Assembly (NCBI RefSeq): GCF_016920785.2
Contig: NW_024609837.1
Span: 49,044,745-49,108,744 of the forward strand
DNA: 64,000 nt
From: Ixodes scapularis
Lineage: Eukaryota; Arthropoda; Arachnida; Ixodida; Ixodidae
Direction of reading: 5' to 3'
The translations under genes and the position numbers were made by a program. The notes beneath the pieces were generated by a model. It was not told the origin of the DNA and did not search any database. It saw only the letters and a program-made list of their open reading frames with translations. Position 1 is the stretch's first letter, and every line of letters starts with the position of its first letter. This document shows, in pieces, positions 20,536 through 31,620 of the stretch.

Positions 20536-21693
20536 ATCAACCTCTATGGTTCAAGTCCCTGAAGGTTGTCCTAGAAATCGCCCTTAAGTTCGTCCGTTCA
20601 TTAAAAAAACTAAGAGGTTGCATAACTCTTTTGGGGATTACAAAATGGCCTTTCAGAGATTAGTTGCGAAGGCGTGGCTATTATACAGGTAGCGGGCCGT
20701 AGAGCTAACCGCCAGTTTTGTTCCATGACGTTCAAAATTGCACAAGAAAAAACAAGTAAGAGCTGTATTTTGTTTGTATAATGTTCTGGTTTACCCTTTG
20801 GCGTTCAATAAAAAAAAAAAAAAAAAAAAAACGTGCTAACGGTGTTCCAGCCGCGTTTTCTGCACCAGTTCTGAAAAAAATCATGCCTACCTCAAACATA
20901 AATATCTCTAATACACCATTCAGGTTCCTGGAGAGAAAGGTGATATTCCGATGGAAATTTATTGACAGAGCTTTTTGGTCAGCTGAAATAGAAAACAAAC
21001 CATCCATTTTTTTATACATTGACCCAGTACGTCATTTCAGTGTTTTCTCAATTTTTAATATCAACCCAATATCGTACACACACACAAAATGAGATATCCA
21101 ACCTCTTAAGATGAACATAAATATACTACGAATATAGCTTGTGTAATTATCGCGTTAATTAGGATATGTACAAAAAGAAACAAGCTTGATGCACAAGTAC
21201 CAGTTTAAGTTCAATCACTGTTGAAAGATGCGCGAGTTGGTTGTAACTTGTAAATGACAAAAAAAAAACGCTAAAACACGACAAAGGACAAGAAGAGAAC
21301 ACATACTCTGTCACCCTTTTCTGTCCTTTGTGGGTTCCTAGGTTTTTTTTTTTCCGTAATGCTGAATATTAGAATCCCTTTGATAAAAAAAAAAACGTAC
21401 ATAGGGTACTTACCCTCATAGAGCGGCTGGAAGTCGCCTGCATCTTTATAGCTAGACTGAATGCGGAATGAACTGTGCCGATTTGTCGTAAGCAAAAGTT
21501 TATAACGCCATCTTTATCTTATTCGTTTAACAAAGTATTTCGTTCATAAAATGACTTTTGCATTTTACAAAATTATAAAGAAGGACGCAAATCTTCTTGC
21601 GTGAATATTACGACAAAAATGATTAAAAACGTATTCAAACTGTCATAGCGGTTCTTCATCAACGTTGAAGATTTTTAAGAGCCATACGTCATT
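20536..21693. other. hAT interior, no gene recognised
   Basis: AT-rich DNA between the left array and the transposase 3' end, with an A22 run near 20810 and other homopurine stretches. It probably contains the transposase 3' UTR, but no clear polyadenylation site was pinned down. Confidence 0.45.
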
Positions 21694-23355
21694 TTAGCTG
21701 TCAAAGTACGACCTATTTTGATACAGAAACACCAGCGAACTGACGTTTTCTGGCAGAAGGCAGCTTCTCTTAGCCCTAACTATATTTCCGGCTGTAGAAC
21801 ATACGCGCTCGGAGCTCGCGGACGAGGCAGGGATGCAGATGTACTTCATCGCAAGTTGCGCGACTGCTGGGAACTTGGACTCGTGGTCTATCCACCATTT
21901 GAGAGCGTCCAAGTTGTGCCCCAGCTGTGGCTCGGACAGGTAAGCTTCGAAAGGTCGCTGGAAGACGGCTGGGTGTTAAAAAGTCTGTCGAGCGCAGTTG
22001 CTTGCGGTTGGCTCGTGCTCGCCCCGTCTTCGCCGACCGAAGGTGTCGTGTCTCTCAACAAGTTCATAATGTTAGTATGGATTTCTTGCCTGGCACTGGG
22101 CTCCTCACACTGCAGGTCTTTATACCTGGGATCTAAAAACGAAGCCCTCTGACGTGCGCACACTGCGCTTTCCCGTGGGTCCCACTCCATGTAAAAGCGG
22201 CGAATGATCTCTAACCGAACAACTTCCTTGAACCTTCCTAGCAGGGGGTCATCTGTAAATTGGGGCTCGAGTTTCACCATGAGCGCCCTCACCACAGGGC
22301 GAACCATGGACACTGGGGATGCGGTGTCGCTACACAGTACTGTAGTAGCTAAGTAAAGTGGCTCGAGAACGTCACACAGTTCGCGGATGGTGTCCCACTC
22401 CTGCTCACATATATCAAGATTCTGTGCTACTTTCGCTGTTACGACTGTGCGATCAACAAGCACGCTCTTAATTGCTGGTCTATTTTTTATCAGTTTTGTG
22501 AGCATTTGGTAGGTCGAGTTTCATCTCGTAGGGCAGCTTTGTGTTAAGCGCTCTGGGAGTAATCCAAGCTGCTCCTGCTTTCTACTGAGCCCGTCACTGG
22601 CTATTGTTGAGTGCTTGAAGTGAGCCACCAATTTCCCAGCCTTTCTGCAGAGGGATTCAATTTCGTGGATATTCATGCCCTTGTTCACGCTTAGATGAAG
22701 ACTGTGTGCTGAACAAGTCAAATCCCTCGACTCTAAAAGGCTCGGAAGGCCTTCTACCGCGTTCGTTCCATTGACTGCGTTATCTGTGACTATGACTACC
22801 GCTGTAACCTTGCATTCCAGGTTCCAATGCGAGATTACTTGTTGCATGTGCATCATAAGGTTTTCTGCTGTGTGTCGCTGATCCATCTCCTCTGTTGCCA
22901 ATGCAAAGGATTGCGGTTTCCAGTTATAGTTCAAGGTGTGCGCAGTCACTGTAATGTAGGAGTCTTGCGCCCTAGACGTCCAACAGTCAGAGGTGAGTGC
23001 TACGGCAGATGCCAAGTTGAGTTGAAACGTCACCTTCTCTTTTAGGCGCTCATGCAGCAGGCTCATACGGCTTTTTATCGTAGATATCGAAGGTGCTTTA
23101 TAACTTGGCTCGACCACCTCCATAAAGTTCCTGAATCCGGAACTTGTTGTGAATGACAGGGGCAACAGGTTGACAGCTATCATTTTTGCTAGCGCCTGGT
23201 CAATCTTCTCCTGCCTTTCTGTGCATCTTGTTCGCTTTCTTCTTGGTTTATGCATGATTGATGACTGAGACGTTGCAGGTCTGGTGTCCTCGGTGCTGCC
23301 AGGAGGGTCATCAGTAGTAGACTCGTCGGTGTCTCTCTCATCCAGGGTAGGCTGG
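21694..23355 (-). pseudogene. hAT transposase, exon 2 (catalytic and dimerisation domains), inactivated
   Basis: The minus-strand exon begins after a TTTGTTTCTTATAG acceptor. It encodes a linker, a basic stretch (KPRRKRTR), then the hAT catalytic core: first Asp in ALTSDCWTS (about 22988), second in VTDNAVNG (about 22784), CSAHSLHLSVNKG, and the final Glu in SSASSERVCSTAG (about 21810). The C-terminal dimerisation region (YLSEPQL, LKWWIDHESKFP) is clear. Two lesions are visible. The Trp of the conserved TRWNS motif is TGA at 22521-22523. A frameshift near 21965-21985 separates FNTQPSSS from FEAYLSEP. With exon 1 the product would have been about 610 residues, normal for the family. Confidence 0.88.
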
Positions 23356-25214
23356 CTATAAGAAACAAAGTCAGCATGTCAAGTCGTGCCTGTGTACACA
23401 GTTTTGCAAGATCTTTATTTACACAGTGGCATTTTATACTTAATAGAGACAGGTCGGTATTTTAAGCACATTCACTTGAACCTGAATCAGGAATTGACAA
23501 TTACCTTCTTCTTGGCAATTATGAAGTGAGATCGCATGTCTACTGCCATGTACAGCACTTTTCGAGCAGTTCATTTTTTTAATGCTCAATAACCGAAAAT
23601 TACTTCGCTTATGGTAATAATAAAAGCAAATTGAAAAAAGAATATTCGGCTCAAAATTACAGTACTCGCATGAACACGTCACGTCTAACTTTTTTAAAGT
23701 TGTCACCGAGTTGCTATGGAGTGAACCAAGCGCCGATAGAACCACAGAACCGAAGCTTGACTAAAAAGTCAAGCTTCGAGATGCACGTAGCTGTCATAAA
23801 TGCCTCATCGAGAAGCAATTTTGTTTTATGCAAATCTTGTTTTGTGTCTATCTTGTTTGAATGATTGTCTCATTTGATAAACTACCAAAAATCTACAAGA
23901 AGTGGTGCACACCTATTAATGGTAAACTTAATGCTATCAAAAGTAAGGCCCATATTTAACTACCGATGACGAACAAAACATAGTTAATCAAGAGCCTACT
24001 TCAGAAATAACTCAGCTTGCGGGTAATAAAAGTTAGTTACACGGCGAAAGTAAAGCAGAGTAGCAAAGAAGGTACGGTTAGAGTTAGTAATCACGTGCGC
24101 GACGAAGCTCCGGCCTACCAGCTGCTTTTCGGTCTCCAGAGGACATTTACTACGCGGTAGGTTCAGCGTTGTACAACGCGTCTGGCCGTTAATTGTTAGC
24201 CAACGCAAGCAGCGTACGCTCCGCGGCATTTCTTCTTCCTTTTCTTCAAGACTAGGTCTTCGACCGTTAAGAGCCGGCGATCTCGGAAAGCCAAAAATAA
24301 TGAAGGCAACCATTGTTAAGACTAGCAGATGAAGCTGGCATTCGGCGCCCAAACGCCTGACCCTGACACCACTCTGCACGAGAAGCGGACGATACTAGAT
24401 AGAAAGCCTGCCATCCTTCGTGTCGACACTCATTACCTTTTAATGAGAGCTCAGCTCTCTGACGTCACCGCATCCTGCGATCAAAAAGTAGACAGATTTT
24501 CTCCCCTCCTCTTTTTATTAGCCCGCCGCGTAGTTTTGTTTATTAAGTATTGCAGCTACTGAGTCTGATCGAGAAATCGATACATTGTTTTTTGACCCGC
24601 AATAATAAGCTGTGCCTCGCATAAAGATCGAACTTGCTCCCAATGTGATTCCAGCGCTGTTTAGAAATATTGAAAGTTTGAGATCATGGCGTTGTCTGAA
24701 GCATAAATTACGTTAAACATTTCTTAATGGGCAGTCGCCCACCTATTCTTATTCTTCAAACAAAGAAATGACATCATGGTCTTCACTAACACTTTTTAAA
24801 AAAAATCATGTTAGCGAGAAAGTAAATACTGTTTTCTTTCTTTCTCAGACCTTCTCTCACTGAAATAAATGCTGCCAGCGCCTAGAATGCCATTTTATGG
24901 TTTAAGCAATACTGGGCGTAGCTGGGCTCGGCCATAAATAAAATTTGATGATCAGTATCATCCTTTCATCTAGATAATGTGATGAGCTTAAATTTGGAAA
25001 CTTTTGCATTTTATCACCACCAGTTGGTCACTCTCGCGGACCTTCGGCTTTATGCGGTGCGTAGGTTAATACTGCGCGCCCGAAACCGGTTAGTCATTTT
25101 TTAGCAGTTTCTTTTTAACGCTACTGATTCGACGTGTCGCATCTCATGAGATCCTAAAAGATGCACCTCGAAACAATATACAATTGTGTTCACAAGTAGT
25201 GTTTTGTTACTTAC
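23356..25214 (-). other. Predicted 1,859-bp intron of the hAT transposase
   Basis: The donor is CAATG/GTAAGT (first intron base 25214) and the acceptor is a pyrimidine-rich TTTCTTATAG ending at 23356. Phases agree: exon 1 leaves two bases (TG) and exon 2 supplies C, making a Cys codon, then Gln. Nothing else is recognised inside; the ORFs at 23440 and 23996 lack signatures. Confidence 0.7.
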
Positions 25215-25387
25215 CATTGACGTTTTGTTGTTGTTTTTTGAAGTCCATGCTCCTTTGACAGGTGCGTTGCGACGGACGACGTAGACATGTTAGTTTGAAA
25301 AATCTCGCCACAAATATTGCACTGCGCCGTTGTGCCGTCCAAAGATCTTGTCGCGTGTTGCCATATCCAGCTTCGCAATTTGCCCAT
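25215..25387 (-). pseudogene. hAT transposase exon 1: BED zinc finger
   Basis: 57 codons plus two bases from ATG 25387 to the GTAAGT donor. The peptide starts MGKLRSWIW and contains Cys23-x2-Cys26 (CNICGEIF), then His42-x4-His47 (THLSKEHG), the BED finger used by hAT transposases to bind terminal DNA. The exon itself is intact; it is called pseudogene only because exon 2 is broken. The minus-strand ORF overlapping it in another frame is a shadow. Confidence 0.82.
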
Positions 25388-25505
25388 CACTACCAGGGAC
25401 CGAGCTTGGTTTTTGGTCAGGGCGAAAATTCAAACTCGATGTCTCAAAACGAGCTGGAATACCAATGGCAGGTGATGTCTGTCTGACAATGCCACCGAAG
25501 AACCG

Positions 25506-25935
25506 GCGTTCGTCTGCTAACAGTACTGAAGAGCGGGGGTTCGTCTGGTAGTACGAGCAAAAAAATTGGGCTTTGTCTGCTAAAGCGGGCAAAAAAACGG
25601 AGGTTTGTCTGATAACGCGAATAAAATGCGGGGTTTGTCTGCTAACGCGAGCGAAAAACGGGAGTTCGTCTGCTAACAATAGCGAATAACGTGTATTCGT
25701 CTGCTCGAGCGAAGAGCAACACTTCGTCTGGTAATGCGGAGAAAAAAAAAAAACGGAGTGTTTGTTTTGTTAAAGCGATAAAAAAAAATAACTGGGGTTC
25801 GTCTGCTAACGCCAGAAAAAAATGGAGGTTTGTTTGCGAACGCGAGCAAACAAACGGAAGTTCGTCTGCTAACGCGGCAGACCGGACACTCGTCAACTAA
25901 CACTGCTAAGAACGGGCGGGGATTTGTCTGCATCA
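25506..25935. repeat. 31-bp minisatellite upstream of transposase exon 1
   Basis: A core (C/T)GTCTGCTAACGCGAGC recurs at about 25511, 25542, 25574, 25606, 25636, 25667, 25698 and 25725. After a degraded stretch it recurs again at about 25800, 25832, 25863, 25893 and 25925. Spacing is 30-32 bp, close to three helical turns. The array begins about 120 bp upstream of the predicted start codon, in promoter position. Short ORFs across it are period artefacts. Confidence 0.8.
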
Positions 25936-26209
25936 ATGCATATTTTGCAAACGAAAACTAAATAAAAATAAGTGAGAAGCTCTTACACGTATTGGGCTAA
26001 GTGAATTGCAGAAAAATAGTCGTTTATAAATTTAATTTTGCAGGTGATCCGATCGAACAAAAGCACGACCTCTGAACATAGGCGATTTTGCTGGTAAGCG
26101 GTCGACAATCAATACTCCCCTCGGAAATGTATAGTCATTTTGCGGCCGTAAACAATCTAGTCGCCACCGTAGAAAAAAACGAATTGAAACAAGCACGTCT
26201 GCTTCCATG

Positions 26210-26640
26210 TCAAGTGTACGGTTTACTACGGTTAATAAAATGCCATTTCGTCGAAGCACGTTTTAGAGAACGGGCACGTTTTAGCGAAGCACAGTTTAGA
26301 GAAAGCAGAGCCTCAGTTTAGACAAATGCCGTTTATCGAAAAGGGGACGCTATTTAAAAAAGGGTTTTCTACTTCGCGTGTGTATCACTGGTGCGCGTGT
26401 TAACCCAAGCCCCCCACTGCGCTCCCGCCGCTTCGCGGCGGCAGTCTGCGGCGGCTCATTACAAAAATGTTAACTCAGCTGACTTATCGGCACACGCCAC
26501 TTCGCGACGGCCGAATCCGCTAAAAGGAGGCTCATCTACATTTTCTCTAAACTGGGTTTCTCTATAAACAAATTTGATAAACTGGGGTCGGTAAAAGGGC
26601 ATTCACTAAAACGAGCTTCTCTAAACCGCGTGACTCCGAA
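26210..26640. repeat. Inverted clusters of TTTAGAGAA-like motifs
   Basis: 26230-26340 has repeated GTTTTAGAGAAC, GTTTTAGCGAAG, AGTTTAGAGAAA, AGTTTAGACAAA and GTTTATCGAAAA at about 17-20-bp spacing. 26540-26630 has the same words on the opposite strand (TTCTCTAAAC, TCTCTATAAAC, TTCACTAAAAC, TTCTCTAAACC). The middle includes a GC-rich CCGCCGCTTCGCGGCGG hairpin near 26427. It may be a nested foldback element; no TSD was found. Confidence 0.5.
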
Positions 26641-27180
26641 ATGTACAGAGCGCGATATTGTTAGCGCGAACAATCAATCGCCGGATTTTCTTTTTTTTTT
26701 TCTTTTTATTAAGGCTTTTATTAAATTCACTTGTGTGGTGAAAAGAAATAACTTCGCGATTTAATCAAAACCAAAATATTTAGTGTCATCCAAAATCGTT
26801 TTTAAGGATACAAAAACCACCGATGTCGCGTTTGTATTAGCAGTGTCGTGCAGCTATATATATAGGTACCACAAACCACATGTCGGTAAGTATTTCAGAA
26901 GGATCTTCTTCACGAAAAAATTCTTACACGTAAATTCCCCACGGAATAATAAAATATGGTAGATGTGGCGATAACTTTCGTTCATCACAAAGCTGTAACG
27001 TTTAGTCCAATGGTCAGCCAAATAATAAGCAGCACGCCAGTTGTGCTGCTTATGCGACGATATGTCGATGACGATCGATTCTTATTGCGCCGATCCTCAG
27101 TCATACAGTGATCTGATATTGAAAGGATGTTGCCTTGATTTAGCGTCGATACGTTGTTGATGAATAAATGATTTTAATGT
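26641..27180. other. hAT interior, no gene recognised
   Basis: AT-rich DNA with a T-rich run near 26690; nothing recognised. Confidence 0.4.
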
Positions 27181-29640
27181 CGTGATCTGTTTTCCCGCCA
27201 AATTTAGCGTGGAAACTGAATTGGCGCATAGCTCACGTGACGTCGATCTTTCCGCCAAATTCAGTGTGGATACTGATTTAGCCAAATTTAGCGGGGACCT
27301 AAATATCCTGTAAGTCCCATGACGTCAGGTCACATGACATTAATATGTCCGCCAAATTTAGCGGGGAAACTGAATTGATGGATAGGTCACGCGATGACAA
27401 TTTTTCCGATAAATTTAGCTGGGAACCTGAACTTCTCTGAAGGTCACGTGATTTCATGTCATGTGACCAATTTTTTCACCAAATTTAGCGGGGAAACAGA
27501 ATTAGTGCAAAGGTCACGGGACGTCAATTTTTCCGCCAAATTTAGCGGGGGACCTGAATATTCTGTAAGTCCCGTGACGTCAGGTCACGTGACGTTAATT
27601 TTTCCGCCATATTTAGCGGGGAAACAGAATTAGTGCAAAGATCACGGGACGTCAATTTTTCCGCCAAATTTAGCGGGGGACTTGAATATTCTGTAAGTCC
27701 CGTGACGTCAGGACACGTGACATCAATTTTTCCACCAAATTTAGCAGGGAAACAGAATTAGTGCCATGGTCACGGGACGTCAATTTTTCCGCCAAATTTA
27801 GCGGGGGACCTGAATATTCTGTAAGTCCCGTGACGTCAGGTCACGTGCCATCAATTTTTCCACCAAATTTAGCGGGGAAACAGAATTAGTGCAAAGGTCA
27901 CGGGACGTCAATTTTCCGCCAAATTTAGCGGGGGACCTGAATATTCTGTAAGTCCCGTGACGTCAGGTCACGTAACATCAATTTTTTCACCAAATTTAGC
28001 GGGGAAACAGAATTAGTGCAAAGGTCACGGGACCTCAATTTTTCCGCCAAATTTAACGGGGGACCTGAATATTCTGTAAGTCCCATGACGTCAGGTCACG
28101 TGACGTTAATTTTTCCGCCATATTTAGCGGGGAAACAGAATTAGTGCAAAGGTCACGGGACGTAAATTTTTCCGCCAAATTTAGCGGGGGACTTGAATAT
28201 TCTGTAAATCCCGTGACGTCAGGTCACGTGACGTTAATTTTTCCGCCATATTTAGCGGGGAAACAGAATTAGTGCAAAGGTCACGGGACGTCAATTTTTC
28301 CGCCAAATTTAGCGGGGGACTTGGATATTCTGTAAATCCCGTGACGTCAGGTTACGTGACGTTAATTTTTCCGCCATATTTAGCGGGGAAACAGAATCAG
28401 TGCAAATGCCACGGGACGTCAATTTTTCCGCCGAATTTAGTGGGGGACTTGAATATTCTGTAAGTCCCGTGACGTCAGGTCACGTGACATCAATTTTTCC
28501 ACCAAATTTAGCGGGGAAACAGAATTAGTGCAAAAGTCACGGGACGTCAATTTTTCCGCCAAATTTAGCGGGGGACTTAAATATTCTGTAAGTCCCGTGA
28601 CGTCATGTCACGTGACATCAATTTTTCCACCAAATTTAGCGGGGAAACAGAATTAGTGCAAAGGTCACGGGACGTCAATTTTTCCGCCAAATTTAGCGGG
28701 GGACCTGAATACTCTGTAAGTCCCGTGACGTCAGGTCACGTGACGTTAATTTTTCCGCCAAATTTAGCGGGGGACCTGAATATTCTGTAAGTCCCGTGAC
28801 GTCAGGTCACGTGACATCAATTTTTCAACCAAATTTAGCGGGGAAACAGAATTAGTGCAAAGGTCACGGGACGTCAATTTTTCCGCCAAATTTAGCGGGG
28901 GACCTGAATATTCTGTAAGTCCCGTGACGTCAGGTCACGTGACGTTAATTTTTCCGCCAAATTTAACGGGGGACTTGAATATTCTGTAAGTCCCGTGACG
29001 TCAGGTCACGTGACATCAATTTTTCCACCAAATTTAGCGGGGAAACAGAATTAGTGCAAAAGTCACAGGACGTCAATTTTTCCGCCAAATTTAGCGGGGG
29101 TCCTGAATATTCTGTAAGTCCCGTGACGTCAGGTCACGTAACGTTAATTTTTCTGCCAAATTTAGCGGGGGACCTGAATATTCTGTAAGTCCCGTGACGT
29201 CAGGTCACGTGACATCAGTTTTTCCACCAAATTTAGCGGGGAAACAGAATTAGTGCAAAGGTCACGGGACGTTAATTTTTCCGCCAAATTTAGCGGGGGA
29301 CCTGAATATTCTGTAAGTCCCGTGACGTCAGGTCACGTGACGTAAATTTTTCCGCCAAATTTAGCGGGGGACCTGAATATTCTGTAAGTCCCTTGACGTC
29401 AGGTCACGTGACGTTAATTTTTCCGCCATATTTAGCGAGGAAACTGAATTTGGGCATAGGTAACGTGATGCCTATTTTCCGATAAATTTAGCGAGGAACC
29501 TGAAATAACGCATAGGTCACTTGACGTAAAGCTTTCCGCTAAATTTAGTGGGGAACCTGAATTATTAGGTCCCGTGATGTCAGGTCACATACTTTAAGTT
29601 TTCCGTCAAACTTAGCGGGGAAGCTTTATTTTTGTTTATG
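27181..29640. repeat. Right satellite array, 128-bp units, inverted relative to the left array
   Basis: CTGTAAGTCCC recurs at 27563, 27691, 27819, 27946 and 28074, a period of 128 with a one-base loss in one unit. Each unit is two halves of about 64 bp (GGGGAAACAGAATTAGTGC type and GGGGGACCTGAATATTCTG type). Half-units are sometimes repeated in a row (for example around 28740-28800). The reverse complement matches the left array: TTTAGCGGGGAAAC.GAATTAG, AAGTCCCGTGACGTCAGG. Sites TGACGTCA and CACGTG occur in most units. Edge units (27181-27400, 29440-29640) are degenerate. Confidence 0.92.
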
Positions 29641-29948
29641 CTCACGCCATTGAGAAACCGGGGGACGGACCACTCCGGTGTAAAAGTTTTTTTTTTTTTT
29701 CACCGGGGACCAAGATTAAGCTTTTGAGTACTGACCTGAGAACAACCAGCCTGTCCGAAATGCAACACTTATTTTCTCCTTTTAGTTCCGTTGATTTTCA
29801 CAATAGGTATCCTACTGTGAAGACAGGGAAACCCTCAAAGCGTAAAGCTAATTTGATAAATAATTTTAATGACTGAACAATCTTGATTCCACTACTGAAT
29901 ATTGAATAGTTGAATGTTCTGATATTTACAGAACCCAATAACTGAGAA

Positions 29949-30062
29949 GTTTATTCGGTTATTCGAATATCCGGTTATCCGGTTTTCAACTTCGAATAAT
30001 TCGTTAATTCGAATAACCGGATAACCGGTTATCTTCAAAACCGGTTTCACCTGCTGGCACTA
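29949..30062. repeat. hAT right terminus and subterminal motif cluster
   Basis: On the minus strand from 30062 this reads TAGTGCCAGCAGGTGAAACC. It continues with AACCGGTTATCCGGTTATTCGAATT, the same words as the left end, then further TTCGAA and CCGGATA copies. The terminal inverted repeat proper is short (TAGTGC plus the shared AACCGGTTATCCGG some 25-40 bp in). Confidence 0.78.
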
Positions 30063-30070
30063 GTACAAAC
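30063..30070. repeat. 8-bp TSD of the giant hAT element, right
   Basis: GTACAAAC, exact copy of 17249-17256, directly after the terminal ...GGCACTA. Confidence 0.93.
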
Positions 30071-31620
30071 CTAGCAGCTCTATTTTGAATTCTTTCCAAT
30101 TTGTCAATCAAGGTTACGTGCGGAGGGTCCCAGACGGCGCAGGCATATTCTGAAATCGGCCTAACACATGTTAAGTACGCGGTTTTCTTTAATTTGGGTT
30201 GTGAACATTTCAAATTCCGTTGAATAAAATTGAGCGCCCTGCCAGCTTTTAGAATGACATCATCAACTTGAGCATTCCAAGAACAGTCGGATGACAGTGT
30301 GACACCAAGGTACTTGTAGGTAGTTTCGTTATTTATAAGGGCGTTATCTATCTGATAAGCACTTTCAATTTTTTTCTTTCTCTTGGTAAAACTCAGGTGT
30401 ACACACTTCTTTGGATTTAAGTTCATCTGCCACTTGGAACACCAAGTATTAATACAATCCAAGTCTCGTTGCAACGTAGCAGCATCTTGTTCGTCCTTAA
30501 CTTCCCTATACACAACGCAGTCGTCAGCGAACAACCGTATAGAGGAGGAAATTCCCACGGAAATATCGTTTACATAAATCAGAAACAAAAGTGGTCCCAG
30601 GACCGAGCCTTGTGGGACTCCTGACGTTACGTTAACATACTCCGAACTTTTTCCGTTCAAGACAACACATTGGCGACGTTGAAATAAATAATTTTCGATC
30701 CATCGGAACACATTTAAGTCTAAGTTTAACGACTCTAGTTTACTAAGAAGGAGCGGATGCGACACAGTGTCGAACGCCTTACGGAAGTCTAGAAAAACAC
30801 AATTCGTTTGCCCTCCATCGTCAATATTGGACGCCAGTTCATGGTAAAACTCTACGAGCTGTGTCGTGCAAGATAGGCCTTTACGAAACCCGTGTTGTTG
30901 ACTAATTAGTATGCTGTTGTTCATTATATGTTTCATTATTCCTGTATATAAAACATGTTCAATAATTTTGCATGAGATGGCTGTTAGTGATATTGGCCTG
31001 TAGTTTGAAACCTCTTTTTTTGAACCACCTTTATGAATAGGGACAACATGGGCTATTTTCCAATCGTCTGGTAGGATACCAGTGGAGAGTGACTTTTCGT
31101 AGATTACATAAAGATACAACGCAATAGGTCCGGCACAACGCTTTAGTATACGGGGAGAAATACCATCATGGCCATTTGCCTTAGTTTCGCGAATGTTTCT
31201 TAAAAGCAACTCGGTGCCCCTCACGCTTAGATCAACTGGCTCCATTAACGGGATGGCACTTGCATGTGGTGGAGGACAGCTGCTATCTTTAGGTAGGAAG
31301 ATAGATTGAAAGTAATCATTTAAGCACGTAGCCTTTTCAGTATCGTCTAAGAGGACATGATGGTTATGCACAATTTCGTTTATTCCCAAGACTTCGGATC
31401 CACAGCCTTTTATAAACTTCCAAAAAAGTTTAGGGCTAGTTTTCATCCTGTCATTAAGTCTTTAAAAAAAATATCCTTCTTTCGCAATTTTTATGGATAA
31501 TTTATACTCCTGCGCTAATTCAGACGACTTCTTCAAGTGATTGTTACTTCTAGTCAAATAGCCCAGTTCCAAGCGTAGATTGAAGTTTGCATTTTTTTTG
31601 AAAGATAACATTGTTGTGCT
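30063..31620 (-). pseudogene. LINE B, RT segment (CR1/L2-like)
   Basis: The minus-strand frame carries a 5' part (LRLELGYLTRSNNHLKK), an in-frame TAA just before MKTSPKLFWKFIKG, then a continuous RT of about 460 residues. RT motifs are NGHDGISPRILK, NYRPISLTAISCKIIEH, FLDFRKAFDTVSH, SGVPQGSVLGPLLF, LFADDCVVY, YLGVTLSSDCSW and ERIQNRAARFV. The last 20 or so codons of the open frame are hAT terminus, not LINE. The true continuation lies at 17256 and below. The copy is 5'-truncated: no endonuclease domain is seen. Confidence 0.9.

Larger units (their letters stand above)
17257..30062 (-). mobile_element. Giant (12.8-kb) hAT transposon with subterminal satellite arrays
   Basis: A 12,806-bp insertion in LINE B. 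Evidence of a single element: an exact 8-bp TSD; short inverted termini TAGTGCATGA (left) and TAGTGCCAGC (right, minus strand) that fit the hAT start YARNG; both ends then rich in AACCGG/CCGGTT and ATTCGAA/ATTCGG words; homologous tandem arrays in opposite orientation at 17.6-20.5 and 27.2-29.6 kb; and a hAT transposase gene in the middle on the minus strand. Typical hAT elements are 2.5-5 kb, so this one is unusually large, mostly because of the arrays. Nested later insertions in 20.5-27.2 kb are possible. Confidence 0.88.

Noticed and set aside
17737..20587. Long ORFs (up to 453 codons) on both strands with SPLNLAG/SRDVRSRC-like repeats
   Set aside because: They are translations of the 129-bp satellite (3 x 43), exist on both strands, and have no start, splice or domain evidence.
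25290..25679. Minus-strand 129-codon ORF overlapping the BED exon
   Set aside because: It uses another frame and runs through the 31-bp minisatellite; the BED finger is in a different frame.
27394..28790. ORFs reading NFSAKFSGG.. in the right array
   Set aside because: Same cause: period repeats of the inverted array, broken often by the 128-bp period.
30004..30062. C-terminal residues VPAGETGFEDN of the LINE B open frame
   Set aside because: These codons are the hAT terminus fused by the insertion, not LINE protein.
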